This document shows, piece by piece, positions 43,675 through 53,378 of a stretch of 64,000 nucleotides of DNA. Source of the DNA: Selaginella moellendorffii (Eukaryota; Streptophyta; Lycopodiopsida; Selaginellales; Selaginellaceae). The stretch covers positions 1,606,820-1,670,819 of the forward strand of contig NW_003314289.1 of the NCBI RefSeq assembly GCF_000143415.4, written 5' to 3'. The notes under the pieces are model-generated. The model was not told the origin of the DNA and ran no database searches. It was given only the letters and a program-made list of their open reading frames with translations. Each line of letters opens with the position of its first letter. The first letter of the stretch is position 1. The translations under genes and the position numbers were made by a program.

Positions 43675-43865
43675 GTAGTTGTGGCCAAGATAAAGTATGG
43701 TGCAGAGCGTTTTGGCTGCAAGTTCAAGGCTTTTTTTGCAGCATGGTCATGGTGACATCTACAAGCTGCAAGGAGGCACTTCAGTTCCCTTGCCTCCTTC
43801 AAGTACCAGATCTACTGAGAAGAACGATCAAGCAGCAGTAGTGTTGGATCTCTTCACAAGCAAAC
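43675..43865 (-). pseudogene. Inverted fragment of the S-repeat PPR gene 3' end
   Basis: The reverse complement matches 46455-46660: CTACTGCTGCTTGATCG, GGTACTTGAAGGAGGCAAGG, AAGTGCCTCCTTGCAGCTTG, TAGATGTCACCATGA, GCCTTGAACTTGCAGCC and GCTCTGCACCATAC. Internal gaps break the frame. It lies 1.2 kb left of the parent gene in opposite orientation. Confidence 0.88.
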
Positions 43866-44886
43866 CCGGTTGAACACAACAACATTGCATCTTCCCAGTT
43901 GCAACAATATCAAGATCATGCAAATTAAATTCAGGAGTGAGCCTATAGTTTAAATCATTTAGAAGGATTAAGTGGAGTGAGAGGAGGTTAAGAGTTTTGT
44001 TTTCTATTATGATGGTCAAGCCTTGCTTCTTACTACTCCTCTACTCAGACCATCACAATAAAAAAAAAAAAAACGACAGATTCTAAATAATTTGCTGTTT
44101 ACAAATAAAAACGGTGGCTAATATAATTAATTAAATTAAGGTAAAATCACTTTATAGTGATCATCACATCAAGCATATGAAAGTAATAATATCCTCAACT
44201 TTCAAGGCCATTAAGACTGTGCAAAAGGTGGTGAAAGTATTCTTACGATGAATATTACTGAAAGATATAGACTGGCAGGGATGGGGCCAAAGAAGGCCCA
44301 ATTGCCCTTGAATGCTAACACTCCAAGATAGAGATAAAAAAACACACTTTTACTGATTAGATCCTTTTATTGTTAGGGAGGCCGTGAGCCACTCTCTTCC
44401 ACACCATAAACACTGACCCTCCTTGTTGCCATTGCCATATAGCCATGGTCCCAGCAAGCCAAATCCTCCAGATGTGATCCCAAATCTCTCCCCTAGCAAA
44501 GATCCTTGACGCCAAACCTTACCGTAATCAAGAGACCAATTATGTTTATCAAATCATACTAGTATACAAGACCATTAATATGTTTATTAAATCATCAATC
44601 AACAATGTTGGTGCCTAGCTGGGAACATAAGACCACACAAAACAGATGTATGTGCTCTCCTCAGACAAAAGAATGTAAACAACAGAGGGAGCAAAGTTTA
44701 TGACAAGTATAGCAGCTGGAGGATTTGCTTGAACAATGTCAATCTCTGCCTTGCAAGCTCCCAATTGTGAAAAGCTCTACACCAAGGAGATGAGCCAAGT
44801 CGAGGACGAGCTTAAAATTTGGAACAGTAGATTTTTTATCTTGGGGCTTTATTCATTCCACTTTGAGAAACTCGCCTGGAGTTTCT
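43866..44886. other. Interval left of the S-repeat PPR gene, with an unidentified gene relic
   Basis: Mostly AT-rich. At about 44525-44360 the minus strand has a short GC-richer frame (GERFGITSGGFGLLGPW and WCGREWLTAS) that looks like an exon remnant, but I cannot assign it to a family. An A13 run sits near 44060. Confidence 0.35.
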
Positions 44887-46662
44887 ATGTCAGATCTTTT
44901 TGCACGCTCCGATCGATATGCAGAGCTCATCAAATTCGCAACCACAGTCCAACAACTCCAGCAACTTCACGCTGACATTCTCCGCAACCCAGCGGGATAT
45001 ACAGTGCACACCATCAATCTCCTGATCCAGCACTGCAGCAAGCTCGGCGATCTCGACTCTGCGCGCCAGGCCTTTGATGCCATCGCCCATCGGCGAGATT
45101 GCTACTCGTGGGTCATGATGATCACTGCATATACCCAGAATGGGCATTTTGAAGCTGCCCAGGCTGTGATTTATGCAATGCCGGATTGTAATCTTGTGGG
45201 ATCCAATGCAATGCTTGCGCTCTATGCGCAAACAGGAGATTTGGACGCCGCCCTGGATCTCTTTGGTGCCATGCCTGTAAGAACCCTAATTTCCTGGACT
45301 TCCATTCTTGCAGCATATGCCCGTGTGGGGCATCTTCATGACGCAACGCGTACGTTTGATTCAATGCCCGAATGGAATCTTGTTACATATACGGCCATTA
45401 TAACAGCATATTCCCAGCTTGGGTATCTAGATGGTGCTAAAGCCGTGTTTGATTCCATGCCCTCCAAAGACGTGGTGGCCTGGAACTCGATACTCGCAGC
45501 ATATACCCAGAGTGGGGATAATCTTAGTGCCGGCCGTGTTTTTTATGCCATGCCAGAGTGGAATTCTATCTCTTGGAACACTGCTTTGACAGCATATGCT
45601 CAAGCTGGGAATTTTGATAGAGTGATTGATTTGTTTCACACAATTCCTATGAGGAGTCAGCTCTCTTACAATGCTCTTCTCTATGCGTATGTGCAGAAAG
45701 GAGATTTTGCAAACGCGAATCGAACGTTTGAGATTATGCCAACCTGGGATCAAGCGTCAGGATGCATCATGCTTGTGGCATATTCCCATCTCAGGCATCT
45801 TGAGCAAGCGAAGGCAGTGTTTGATTCTATGCCAGAGAAAAACGTTGTACTTTGCACAAGTCTCTTGTGTGCCTACTCAAATGGCGATAGGCTAGAAGAT
45901 GCCGAGGCCGTGTTTGTGAATATGCCCAGACACGACATTGCATCTCAAAATGCAATGCTGGCAGCATATGCCCGGCACGGGCATCTTTACAAACTTGCAA
46001 CTTTGTTTTCCTGTGCTGTAGAAACAAACACTATAACTTGGACAACTCTGATTTCTGCTTATATAACACATGGCTTTATTAGTCTGGCCTGGAGAACCTT
46101 GTATCAAGCTCCAGAGTTGGACGTTTCATCCTGGAATGCACTATTAACTGCATATACACAAAGAAATCTTTTGCGTGGAGCGATAGGAGTGATGACCACA
46201 ATGCCTTCCATGAACGAGGTGTCTTGGAATATCATGCTAACTGCATATGCTCAAGTTTGCGACTTTACGAGTTTAATAGCTCTTTTCTACAAAATGGCAG
46301 TGGAGGGAGCAGTAGTAACAGATTCTACCTTCTTGTGCGTTATCATTGGGTGCAGTAGAGCAGGAGTTGTAAGCACTGGATTGCAACACTTTCGTTCTAT
46401 GGTTGCTGACTATGGGTTTAGCCCAGAGATCCAGCACTACTGCTGCTTGATTGATCTTCTTGGTAGATCTGGGTACTTGAAAGAGGCAAGGGAACTGATT
46501 CTCAATATGCCCTTTGTACCGGATGAGATCAGTTGGAAGTGCCTCCTTGCAGCTTGTAGATGTCACCATGATCAAGAAGGTGCCACTTTTGCTGCAAAAA
46601 GAGCCTTGAACTTGCAACCAAGACGCTCTGCACCATACCTTCTCTTGGCCACAAGCTACTAG
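44887..46662 (+). CDS. PPR protein built of tandem 31-residue S-type repeats
   Basis: A single exon encodes 591 residues from the ATG at 44887. From about residue 70, some 12 consecutive 31-residue repeats follow, each like MPEWNLVTYTAIITAYSQLG + YLDGAKAVFDS, i.e. S-type (SS class) rather than the mixed P-L-S order. The last part has HYCCLIDLLGRSGYLKEARE and SWKCLLAACRCH, then a truncated E-like end APYLLLATSY. No DYW domain. The SS arrangement is characteristic of lycophyte PPR expansion as I recall. It probably binds an organelle RNA as a partner in editing. Two degenerate relatives lie within 4 kb. Confidence 0.92.
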   Translation: MSDLFARSDRYAELIKFATTVQQLQQLHADILRNPAGYTVHTINLLIQHCSKLGDLDSARQAFDAIAHRRDCYSWVMMITAYTQNGHFEAAQAVIYAMPDCNLVGSNAMLALYAQTGDLDAALDLFGAMPVRTLISWTSILAAYARVGHLHDATRTFDSMPEWNLVTYTAIITAYSQLGYLDGAKAVFDSMPSKDVVAWNSILAAYTQSGDNLSAGRVFYAMPEWNSISWNTALTAYAQAGNFDRVIDLFHTIPMRSQLSYNALLYAYVQKGDFANANRTFEIMPTWDQASGCIMLVAYSHLRHLEQAKAVFDSMPEKNVVLCTSLLCAYSNGDRLEDAEAVFVNMPRHDIASQNAMLAAYARHGHLYKLATLFSCAVETNTITWTTLISAYITHGFISLAWRTLYQAPELDVSSWNALLTAYTQRNLLRGAIGVMTTMPSMNEVSWNIMLTAYAQVCDFTSLIALFYKMAVEGAVVTDSTFLCVIIGCSRAGVVSTGLQHFRSMVADYGFSPEIQHYCCLIDLLGRSGYLKEARELILNMPFVPDEISWKCLLAACRCHHDQEGATFAAKRALNLQPRRSAPYLLLATSY

Positions 46663-47184
46663 GCTATTTAAATTGTTGAAAATCTTCTAAATTACTATAA
46701 ATTTTGTATAGCAAAATAAGAAATTGAGAAGGATTGTGGTCCAAAGAACTTTTAAAGGCATAGAAAGGGTTTTCTTGATAGCTTTCATAAACATGATTTA
46801 AAAAATTAAAACCCTAAACCCGGACATATTCTTTCCGTATTTCTCGCATATCCTCTGTGTTCGGCAGAATTTAATTTTCCCACCCACCGCAGAAACATAA
46901 AACCTCACCGACCCGTGGCCTCCGCCAACTGCAGGCTGCCACGTGGCGATTTGAACGCACTGAAAGAGGCCCCTGGGGTTTTTGGAGAGCAAACAAGAAC
47001 ACACCGGAGCATCGCAGCGCTCGCAAGATCGTTATTCTCTCTCTCGATTCATCGTCCTCCAGGGTGAGTGGTGGATTCTTGGACTGAAATCTCGGGGATT
47101 TTGGCGCTGGAAGCAGGCATGGGGCCAAGAATCGTCGCCTAGGGATCCATCGCGCCGCGCCGTCGACCGATCCCCTCCATCCCC

Positions 47185-47490
47185 ATGGACTGGAAAGATC
47201 CGCGGCTCACCGAGCAGATATTGCAGTACACGCTCATCTCCTCGGCGCTCATCGCGATCGCCGCGGGCTACCTCACCGCCTCGCTCAAGACGATGTTCCT
47301 CGTCTATGGCGGCTGCGTGTTCGTGACGCTGCTCGTCATCGTCCCCGACTGGCCCTACTTCTGCCGCCATCCCCGCGAGTGGATGACTCCAAAGAGGGCC
47401 GACGCTCCATTCCACCACCAGCAGCAGCGATCATCGCCGGGCCTGGAATCCATCCGAGAATCGGCGCTGGATGCCAGCAAGAGAGATTGA
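47185..47490 (+). CDS. SPCS1: Signal peptidase complex subunit 1 (SPC12)
   Basis: A single exon encodes 101 residues. The start MDWKDPRLTEQILQ matches plant SPC12. Two hydrophobic helices follow (ISSALIAIAAGYL and LVYGGCVFVTLLVIV), then the conserved PDWPYFCRHPREWM. The C-terminal tail (HHQQQRSSPGLESIRESAL) is polar and differs from angiosperm forms. SPC12 is a small ER membrane subunit of the signal peptidase complex, with both ends in the cytosol; it tunes substrate selection rather than cleaving. Confidence 0.95.
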   Translation: MDWKDPRLTEQILQYTLISSALIAIAAGYLTASLKTMFLVYGGCVFVTLLVIVPDWPYFCRHPREWMTPKRADAPFHHQQQRSSPGLESIRESALDASKRD

Positions 47491-47502
47491 TTGATCGACG
47501 CT

Positions 47503-47544
47503 TTCCTCCTCTCCTCTCCTCTCCTCTCTCTCTCTCTCTCTCAG
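47503..47544 (+). repeat. (CTCTC)n / (CT)n microsatellite
   Basis: A pure pyrimidine tract directly downstream of SPC12: repeated CTCCT units and then about nine CT units. Confidence 0.85.
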
Positions 47545-47811
47545 CTTTCTAATCCAATCCTGGCAAGAATAATCACCAAGAAGGATTCGATTTCTCTTCG
47601 TCTTCTCGGGGATTTCTCCTCCCAGCGCTCCAGATTCATTGATTTCTTCGCCCCAGTACCAACGCATCGTTGTTCTCTTTTAATGCTTGGCAGCCTTTCG
47701 GTCTGGTGGCCACTACCTGACATAAATTCAATGGAACCTTTTTTTATTTTTCTTTGTGAACGTTAGAACCCTAGAAATGCGAAAGAGCAAGAACCCTAAA
47801 TTTCGTTGGCT

Positions 47812-50264
47812 ATGGCGGAGGAGGAAGAAGGCGCGGGCTTCCACCTAGGGCAGCGCGTCCGGAGCGCGAGAGAGGCGCAGCAGCTCGGCACGGTGAGGTA
47901 TGTCGGGCCAGTGGAGGGCTACCACGGGGTCTGGATTGGAGTGGATTGGGACAGCGGACAATCTCGCCACGACGGCTCCGTCAATGGCGTTCGCTACTTC
48001 ACCGCCAGCGGCGAGAAGTCGGGATCGCTCGTGAGGCCTTCGAATCTCAGCGCTGGGTGGAGTTTGCTCGAAGCTCTTGTCTCTAGGTACAAGATCAGCA
48101 TGAGCAAAGACGATGCAGGTACTACATTTTCTTTTCTTTCTTTGCCAAGTGTGAACTGTGTGTTCTTCGTGGTGGCAGAGGATATGTATCTCATGTCTGT
48201 GAGGCAGAGAAAAGTTGCTGTGGAGCTCGTTGGGCAGAGCAAAGTGGAGGAGAAGCAAAAGAAACTCAACGAGCTCCGCGCCGCATCTCTAGTCTTTGCC
48301 GGTGTTTCGTCACTCGGACCACCTGGAGAGATATCTTCTTCTGCTCCAAGTATGTTTTTTTGGCTTGCTTTCTTTCTTATCTGATAGTTTCATTGCGGTT
48401 GTTATCATGTCAGATATTGAAGAACTCGACCTGACGGGGAATCTGATCTCCGACTGGAACGTGAGTATTTAGCTCTACTTCTTTTTCTAGCAGCTTTATG
48501 ATCTACAGCTTGTTGCGTATAGTTTGTCACTTGTCTCTGCGAGGAGCTGCCGCGTTTGAGAGCCGTAGACCTCAGCTATAATCGAATTGATATCCGGCCA
48601 GAGATGCCACGGCCTCCTCTTAATTTGAGGACTGTTGTGCTGAATTACTGCTCTCTCTCTTGGGAACAGGTGCGCAACAGCGTTAGCGTTAGACCTTTTG
48701 TGAAAGTTTTTTGTAGGTTGACATGCTGAGCAAGTCGCTGCCGTTTGTGGAGGAGCTCCATCTTCGACATAACAATATCCGTCTCTTACAGGTTTGTGCT
48801 CTACGTTATTTCCTTGCTTTTCAATTCTGTGAATAATGCGTGTATGCTCTAGACTTCTGGCGAAGCAGTTGAGGGATTTGAGGAGCTCCGGGTTCTCAAC
48901 CTTGAAGGCAACAGCCTTGAAAGTTGGGACGAAATGATGAAGCTATCAAGCCTCAGAAGGTAGTCTTCTATTTCATTTTCTTGGGAGTAAGCTGACTGGC
49001 CGTCTGCAGCTTGAAGACTCTAAACGTCTCTGGAAATGCGATCACCAAAGTTTCCTATCCGGAAAACATAAAAGACCAGTGGCCTTTCTTGCAACTATCA
49101 TGTCTTCTTCTAGGTATGTTTCTCGTTTCTTATTTCACTCCTAATTTACTTTATGTTCTGGATGTAAGGAAAGAATCAATTGGCAGACTGGGAGTCTGTG
49201 GATGCTCTTGACAAGTTTCCCAATCTCACGGTAGTCATCATGCATTATACTTTGCATTTTCTTTTATAACAAGTGCCTGTAGGAAGTAAGGCTGAGCGAG
49301 AATCCAATAGCAGATACAAGCAAAGGTGGTGCACCAAGATACGTTTTAGTAGCCCGGCTCAGCAAAATAACTGTTCTCAACGGGAGTGAAGTAAAGCAAT
49401 GTGTCAATTATGCTCGGTTGTAATTGGTATTTTACAGGTCAAACCACGGGAAAGGAAAGACTCGGAGATCAGGCGAGTATAATAACCAGTATGATAGACC
49501 TCACAGCTCAAGGTGTCTACTGCAGATATGTCCGTCACGTTCTCAATACTATGACGCCAGGCGAAGACATCAGAAGATCTCATCCAAGGCAAGCAGTGTG
49601 TTTTCGGCATCCGTGTTAGTTGTTGTTTTTTCTCTCTTTTTGTTTTTTTTTTTTTTTTGGTCTGCAGGTTCGAGCAGTTGAAGAAACAGTATGATATTTC
49701 AGAAGAATCGGTGCCACAAGCTGGGTCACAATCATCTCAAAATATGGCGGCTAGCCTCATAAGTAAGCTCGTCTTTTTACCTCGATTGCTTGTGACTTCA
49801 CGTTTGCTATTTACTTACAGCAATTACGATCAAATGCGTTGCTGCCAGCCTAGGAGAAATCGCACCAGTGACTAGAAAGCTTCCTGGTTCGATGACGGTA
49901 TTGCGTGGTGCATATTTTGCAGCGAAAACGATTGCTTGCGTGTATTGCAGGTCGGTAAGCTGAAGCTGCTTTGCGAGGCTTTGTTCAAGCTGAAAGCAAC
50001 AAAGCAACGTCTTTTTTTGGAGGAAAAGGTCGTGCTCTTCCTCGCTTTCATTCACGACAATTGTCGTACTAATTGCCGCTTCTACACAGGAGAGCCCGCT
50101 GCCGCTTCCTCTCGATGACGACCTGGAGAGCCTCGGAAACATTGGATTTGGACAACAGGGTGTTATTCTAATGGAAGAATGTAAGCATCGCGTTGCAGGT
50201 CTTGGTATCATCCAAAGGACGTGCCAATTTAAACTTACCCTTTTTCATATTTCTTTCAGGTTGA
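47812..50264 (+). CDS. TFCE: Tubulin-folding cofactor E (PFIFFERLING)
   Basis: About 13 short exons. The start is the ATG at 47812; exon 1 ends at 48118. The N-terminus is a CAP-Gly domain: LGTVRYVGPVEGYHGVWIGV and HDGSVNGVRYF. Leucine-rich repeats follow ([55 protein letters not shown]), then an LRRCT-like end with YVRHVLN and HPRFEQLKKQYD. A ubiquitin-like domain (TIKCVAASLG, KLPGSMTVGKLKLLCEALFK, DDDLESLGNIGF) closes the protein. TFCE binds alpha-tubulin and assembles heterodimers with cofactors C and D. The intron beginning 49589 has a GC donor instead of GT. The protein ends VILMEEC, shorter than many relatives. Confidence 0.93.
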
Positions 50265-50630
50265 ATGCGATGTGCCGTGTTGGTGAGTGCAACTAAATTT
50301 TCAGCACATCGTCATCATCCTCGGCATCGCATTGGTGTTGTTACTGTAAACAAAAGGATGACTCTCCGTGTGCAACGATGCTCGTGCTCTTTTTTTACAA
50401 TTTTTTCTTTTCTTTCCGTGCCACAGATTTGTGTCCCTCCTCATTATTTACATGATCCGCAAGAACCGGAAGCATATCCCGATGACCAGTTGCGCTGGAG
50501 GAAGTAAAGTTCCGAGTTCATTGGATTTCTACTCCAGCACAAATTTTCTTTCTCCATGGAAGGTAACTGCTTCGCAAGCTCGACTTGCTCACTTTTCGTT
50601 CTTGCAGCAGCGAGTGAAGTCTAGAGCAAC

Positions 50631-50981
50631 ATGTCTAGAGATCTCCGCGATAGTCACGCTCCACCCTGTGGAGACAATCAAGACTCTTGCGTCGATTCGC
50701 CAATGCCGTACTTGGTGGCGGCACTGGGAGCCATGCTGCTGCTCGTGGTCCTCACACAGACACTGCGGCTTATTTCGTATCTCCGGACCTCCCAGAATCT
50801 TAGAGCCGCCGCTAGTGCCCAGCAGCATCTCCAGCTCCGGCCAGCCGCGGGAGATGACCACCAACAGGTCGAGAGCAAGTTGACACCAGGCCAGTGCCGT
50901 GAAATCGTTGTCATCATGGCTGGTGACGAAGCTCCCACTTTCCTCGCAGAGCCAACGAGAGTGGAAACTCCTACTCGGTAG
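50631..50981 (+). CDS. GDU: GLUTAMINE DUMPER-family single-pass membrane protein
   Basis: A single exon encodes 116 residues. One transmembrane helix follows a proline-containing lead: SPMPYLVAALGAMLLLVVLT, matching the SP-PYLFGGLAAML segment of Arabidopsis GDU1. The cytosolic tail holds the family-defining VIMAG motif as IVVIMAGDEAPTFLAEP. GDU proteins modulate amino-acid export at the plasma membrane with the ubiquitin ligase LOG2. The first 22 residues are polar and not conserved. Between TFCE and the kinase, with its own 365-bp upstream region. Confidence 0.9.
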   Translation: MSRDLRDSHAPPCGDNQDSCVDSPMPYLVAALGAMLLLVVLTQTLRLISYLRTSQNLRAAASAQQHLQLRPAAGDDHQQVESKLTPGQCREIVVIMAGDEAPTFLAEPTRVETPTR

Positions 50982-51357
50982 TTCTTAACACTGGATCCTG
51001 TTCTTGACAACCAAAATCACGAAAGTTCCTCGTCCAAGAGGTACTTTTTGTCTTTCCATTGATTTCTCTTGTGCTATTGTTAACAACAATTACGCTCTTG
51101 TTTTGGAGGATAATCTGCCGACCAGAATAGTTTAAGAGCAAACAAGGCTGTGGCAGATGTTGGCAAGTTCTTGAGTGTCTTGGAGCTAGAATAGCCGGCC
51201 GAGATTTTCTTTGTCCGTTTTGATAAGTCTAAACCATTTAGAAACACTCGTTCGGTTTCCCAGGTCCTGTTCGTGCCTCGTGATTTATACCAGGCACCGA
51301 GGAGTTTACTTCTGTGCCTCTGCCAAAATGCTTCCAGCACAGAGCGCGTTCTTGCGG

Positions 51358-52533
51358 ATGTTTTGCTGCCATGGGCCTCTCACCAGGTAAGCTTCTTGCT
51401 CTAGATTTCTAAATCGCCTAACAAATCTTCTCTCCTGTCCTCATAGTTACCAGGAAGATCACAAAGGAGGCAGCTCGAGCTGGAGGATCTTCACATTCAA
51501 GGAACTTATCAATGCTACTAGCAACTTCTCGGACGATCGAAAGCTTGGAGAAGGTGGCTTTGGCAGCGTTTTTTGGGGACAACTTAGTGATGGTACTCAG
51601 GTAAGCTATCATGGCAAAAGAAAAGACTGCGCTAAGCTCATTCGTATCTATAATAGATTGCAGTTAAGAGATTGAAGAACCTGACCACCACAAACGAGAT
51701 GGCATTTGCGGTGGAAGTCGAGACATTGGGACGCGTCCAGCACAGAAATCTTCTAAAGCTCCGCGGCTACTGCACAGACGGCCAAGAGCGCATCATCGTC
51801 TACGATTACATGCCGAACTTGAGCCTCCTGTCACACCTCCATGGAAAGCTCGGCTCCAGCGCGTGCTTAAGCTGGCCGAAGAGGGTGAAAATCGCGATGG
51901 GATCCGCGGAAGCAATCGAGTAAGTTCATGGCTTTTCTTGATATCTTTGTCTAACTTTGCATTGCCAGATACTTGCATCACGATGCGAACCCCCACATCA
52001 TCCACAGGGACGTGAAAGCCAGCAACGTTCTCATCGACGCCAACTTCGAGGCACAGATCGCCGACTTTGGCTTCGCCAAGTTCGTCCCGGAGGGAGTGAC
52101 TCACATGACCACCCGAGTGAAAGGAACGCTGGGATACTTGGCCCCAGAGTACGCGATGTGGGGGAAGGTGTCCGAGAGCTGCGACGTCTACAGCTTCGGG
52201 ATCCTGCTGCTGGAGCTCATCAGCGGGCGGAAGCCGATCGAGAAGATGGGGTCGGGAATGAAGCGCACCATCGTCGAGTGGGCCGCGCCGCTCGTGTTCC
52301 AGGGAAAGTTCGAGGACCTGGTGGATCCCAAGCTCCAGGGGAAGTTCAGCATGCTCCAGCTCAAGAAGCTGGTTCACGCGGCCACCTTGTGTGCGCAGAG
52401 CAATCCGGAGAACAGACCCACGATGCGAGAGGTGGTGGCCATCCTGAAAGAAAAGCGTCTAGACATGACCTCTGGGAGTTTCCGGATGGACACTGTGAAG
52501 TATAGGCAAGAACTCTTGGATGAAGAAGACTAA
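51358..52533 (+). CDS. Receptor-like cytoplasmic kinase, PTI1-like (At3g15890 type)
   Basis: Four exons, 51358-51386, 51447-51600, 51657-51919 and 51969-52533, encode 336 residues. The start MFCCHGP carries a CC pair suited to S-acylation; an in-frame ATG at 51328 is an alternative. Kinase motifs are complete: [11 protein letters not shown] glycine loop, IAVKRLK lysine, HRDVKASNV catalytic loop with the RD signature, IADFGFAKF and [15 protein letters not shown] activation segment, [15 protein letters not shown]. The body [20 protein letters not shown] matches the At3g15890 clade. It has no extracellular or transmembrane region, so a membrane-anchored signalling kinase is likely. Active by sequence. 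Confidence 0.93.
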
Positions 52534-52735
52534 GAAGTAGTCCCTGGAACTCCTGGAAGAAACTACTTCTTAGACTTCTTCCAGAGAGTTTTTTTGTTTC
52601 CAAGTCTATGGCTTTACAAAGCCAAGAACTCCTGCTGGATGAAGAAGACTAAGTTTGTTCTTCATCTAGAGAGTTTTTTCCCAAGTGTATAAGTTTGTCA
52701 AGCAAAGAAATTTTTTTCCAAGTGTGGAACTTCGA
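52510..52735 (+). repeat. Tandem duplication of the kinase gene's 3' tail
   Basis: The block AACTC-TGGATGAAGAAGACTAAG, ...CTTC-TC-AGAGAGTTTTTT, CCAAGT-TAT occurs twice back to back, at about 52510-52610 and 52625-52695, and CAAG-AAATTTTTTTCCAAGTGT is a third partial. The first unit includes the last codons and stop of the kinase. Confidence 0.8.
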
Positions 52736-52757
52736 GGGATTAGGGTTCTTGTTTGCG

Positions 52758-53084
52758 ATGGACAACGCCGGTGGATCAGGCGCTGGTGGAAGTGGGGTCT
52801 TGGCTCCGCCACCGCCGATTGAGCCAGTGACTTACATGTGTGGAGGTGAGCGGCGCCATGCTTTTCTTCGCTTGGTGTGGGTTTTTACATCTTTTTGTTT
52901 GCTAGATTGTGGAACCGACAATTCGCTCAAGCCTGGGGATGTGATACAGTGCCGGGAATGCGGCTATCGCATCCTCTACAAGAAGAGAACTCGAAGAAGT
53001 AAGCGAATCTCTTGTTTTTAGAGCTTTCCATTCGCTCATCTCGGCTTTTGGGTGATTGCAGTTGTGCAGTATGAAGCACGCTAG
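52758..53084 (+). CDS. RPB12: RNA polymerase subunit RPB12 (ABC10-alpha), shared by Pol I, II, III
   Basis: Three exons, 52758-52845, 52906-52998 and 53062-53084, encode 67 residues. A Gly/Ser-rich N-terminus precedes [11 protein letters not shown] and then [25 protein letters not shown]: the CxxC...CxxC zinc ribbon and invariant C-terminus of the family. A telo-box-like TTAGGGTTCTTG lies 20 bp before the start codon. Usual length about 51-70, so complete. Confidence 0.97.
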
Positions 53085-53378
53085 GCGGCAAAGCTCATCC
53101 TTTTCGCATGGATCTTAAAGACGATACTGTTCTTTCTCGATCTCCTCGATCTCTCTCACATCCTCTAGGTACTGTGCTGCGTGTTGTTTTGATAGGAATG
53201 GAAGCCCACTAAAGTGGAAGTCCACTTTCGGGAAGAATGCATGAAAGGTGTCACGTATCAATCAACTTCTGGCGTTTAGGTACTTCAAAATTGCCCAAGA
53301 TGGGCATCTTTATTTTTTTATAAAGAATGATGGAAGAGTGAATGTGATGGAACGATCTTTCAAAATTTTGGTCTCGGC
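53085..53378. other. Interval with outer breakpoint of the inverted duplication
   Basis: It contains the RPB12 3' end and, from about 53231, sequence shared in inverted orientation with 57635-57784 (3' UTR of the DIT1-like genes). A short palindrome, AAAGTGG-AAGT-CCACTTT at 53211-53228, sits at the left edge of the shared block. Confidence 0.6.

Noticed and set aside
44863-44886. Eight-residue extension of the S-repeat PPR protein
   Set aside because: It begins with TTG; the first ATG is at 44887, and the related pseudogene shows the same ATG.
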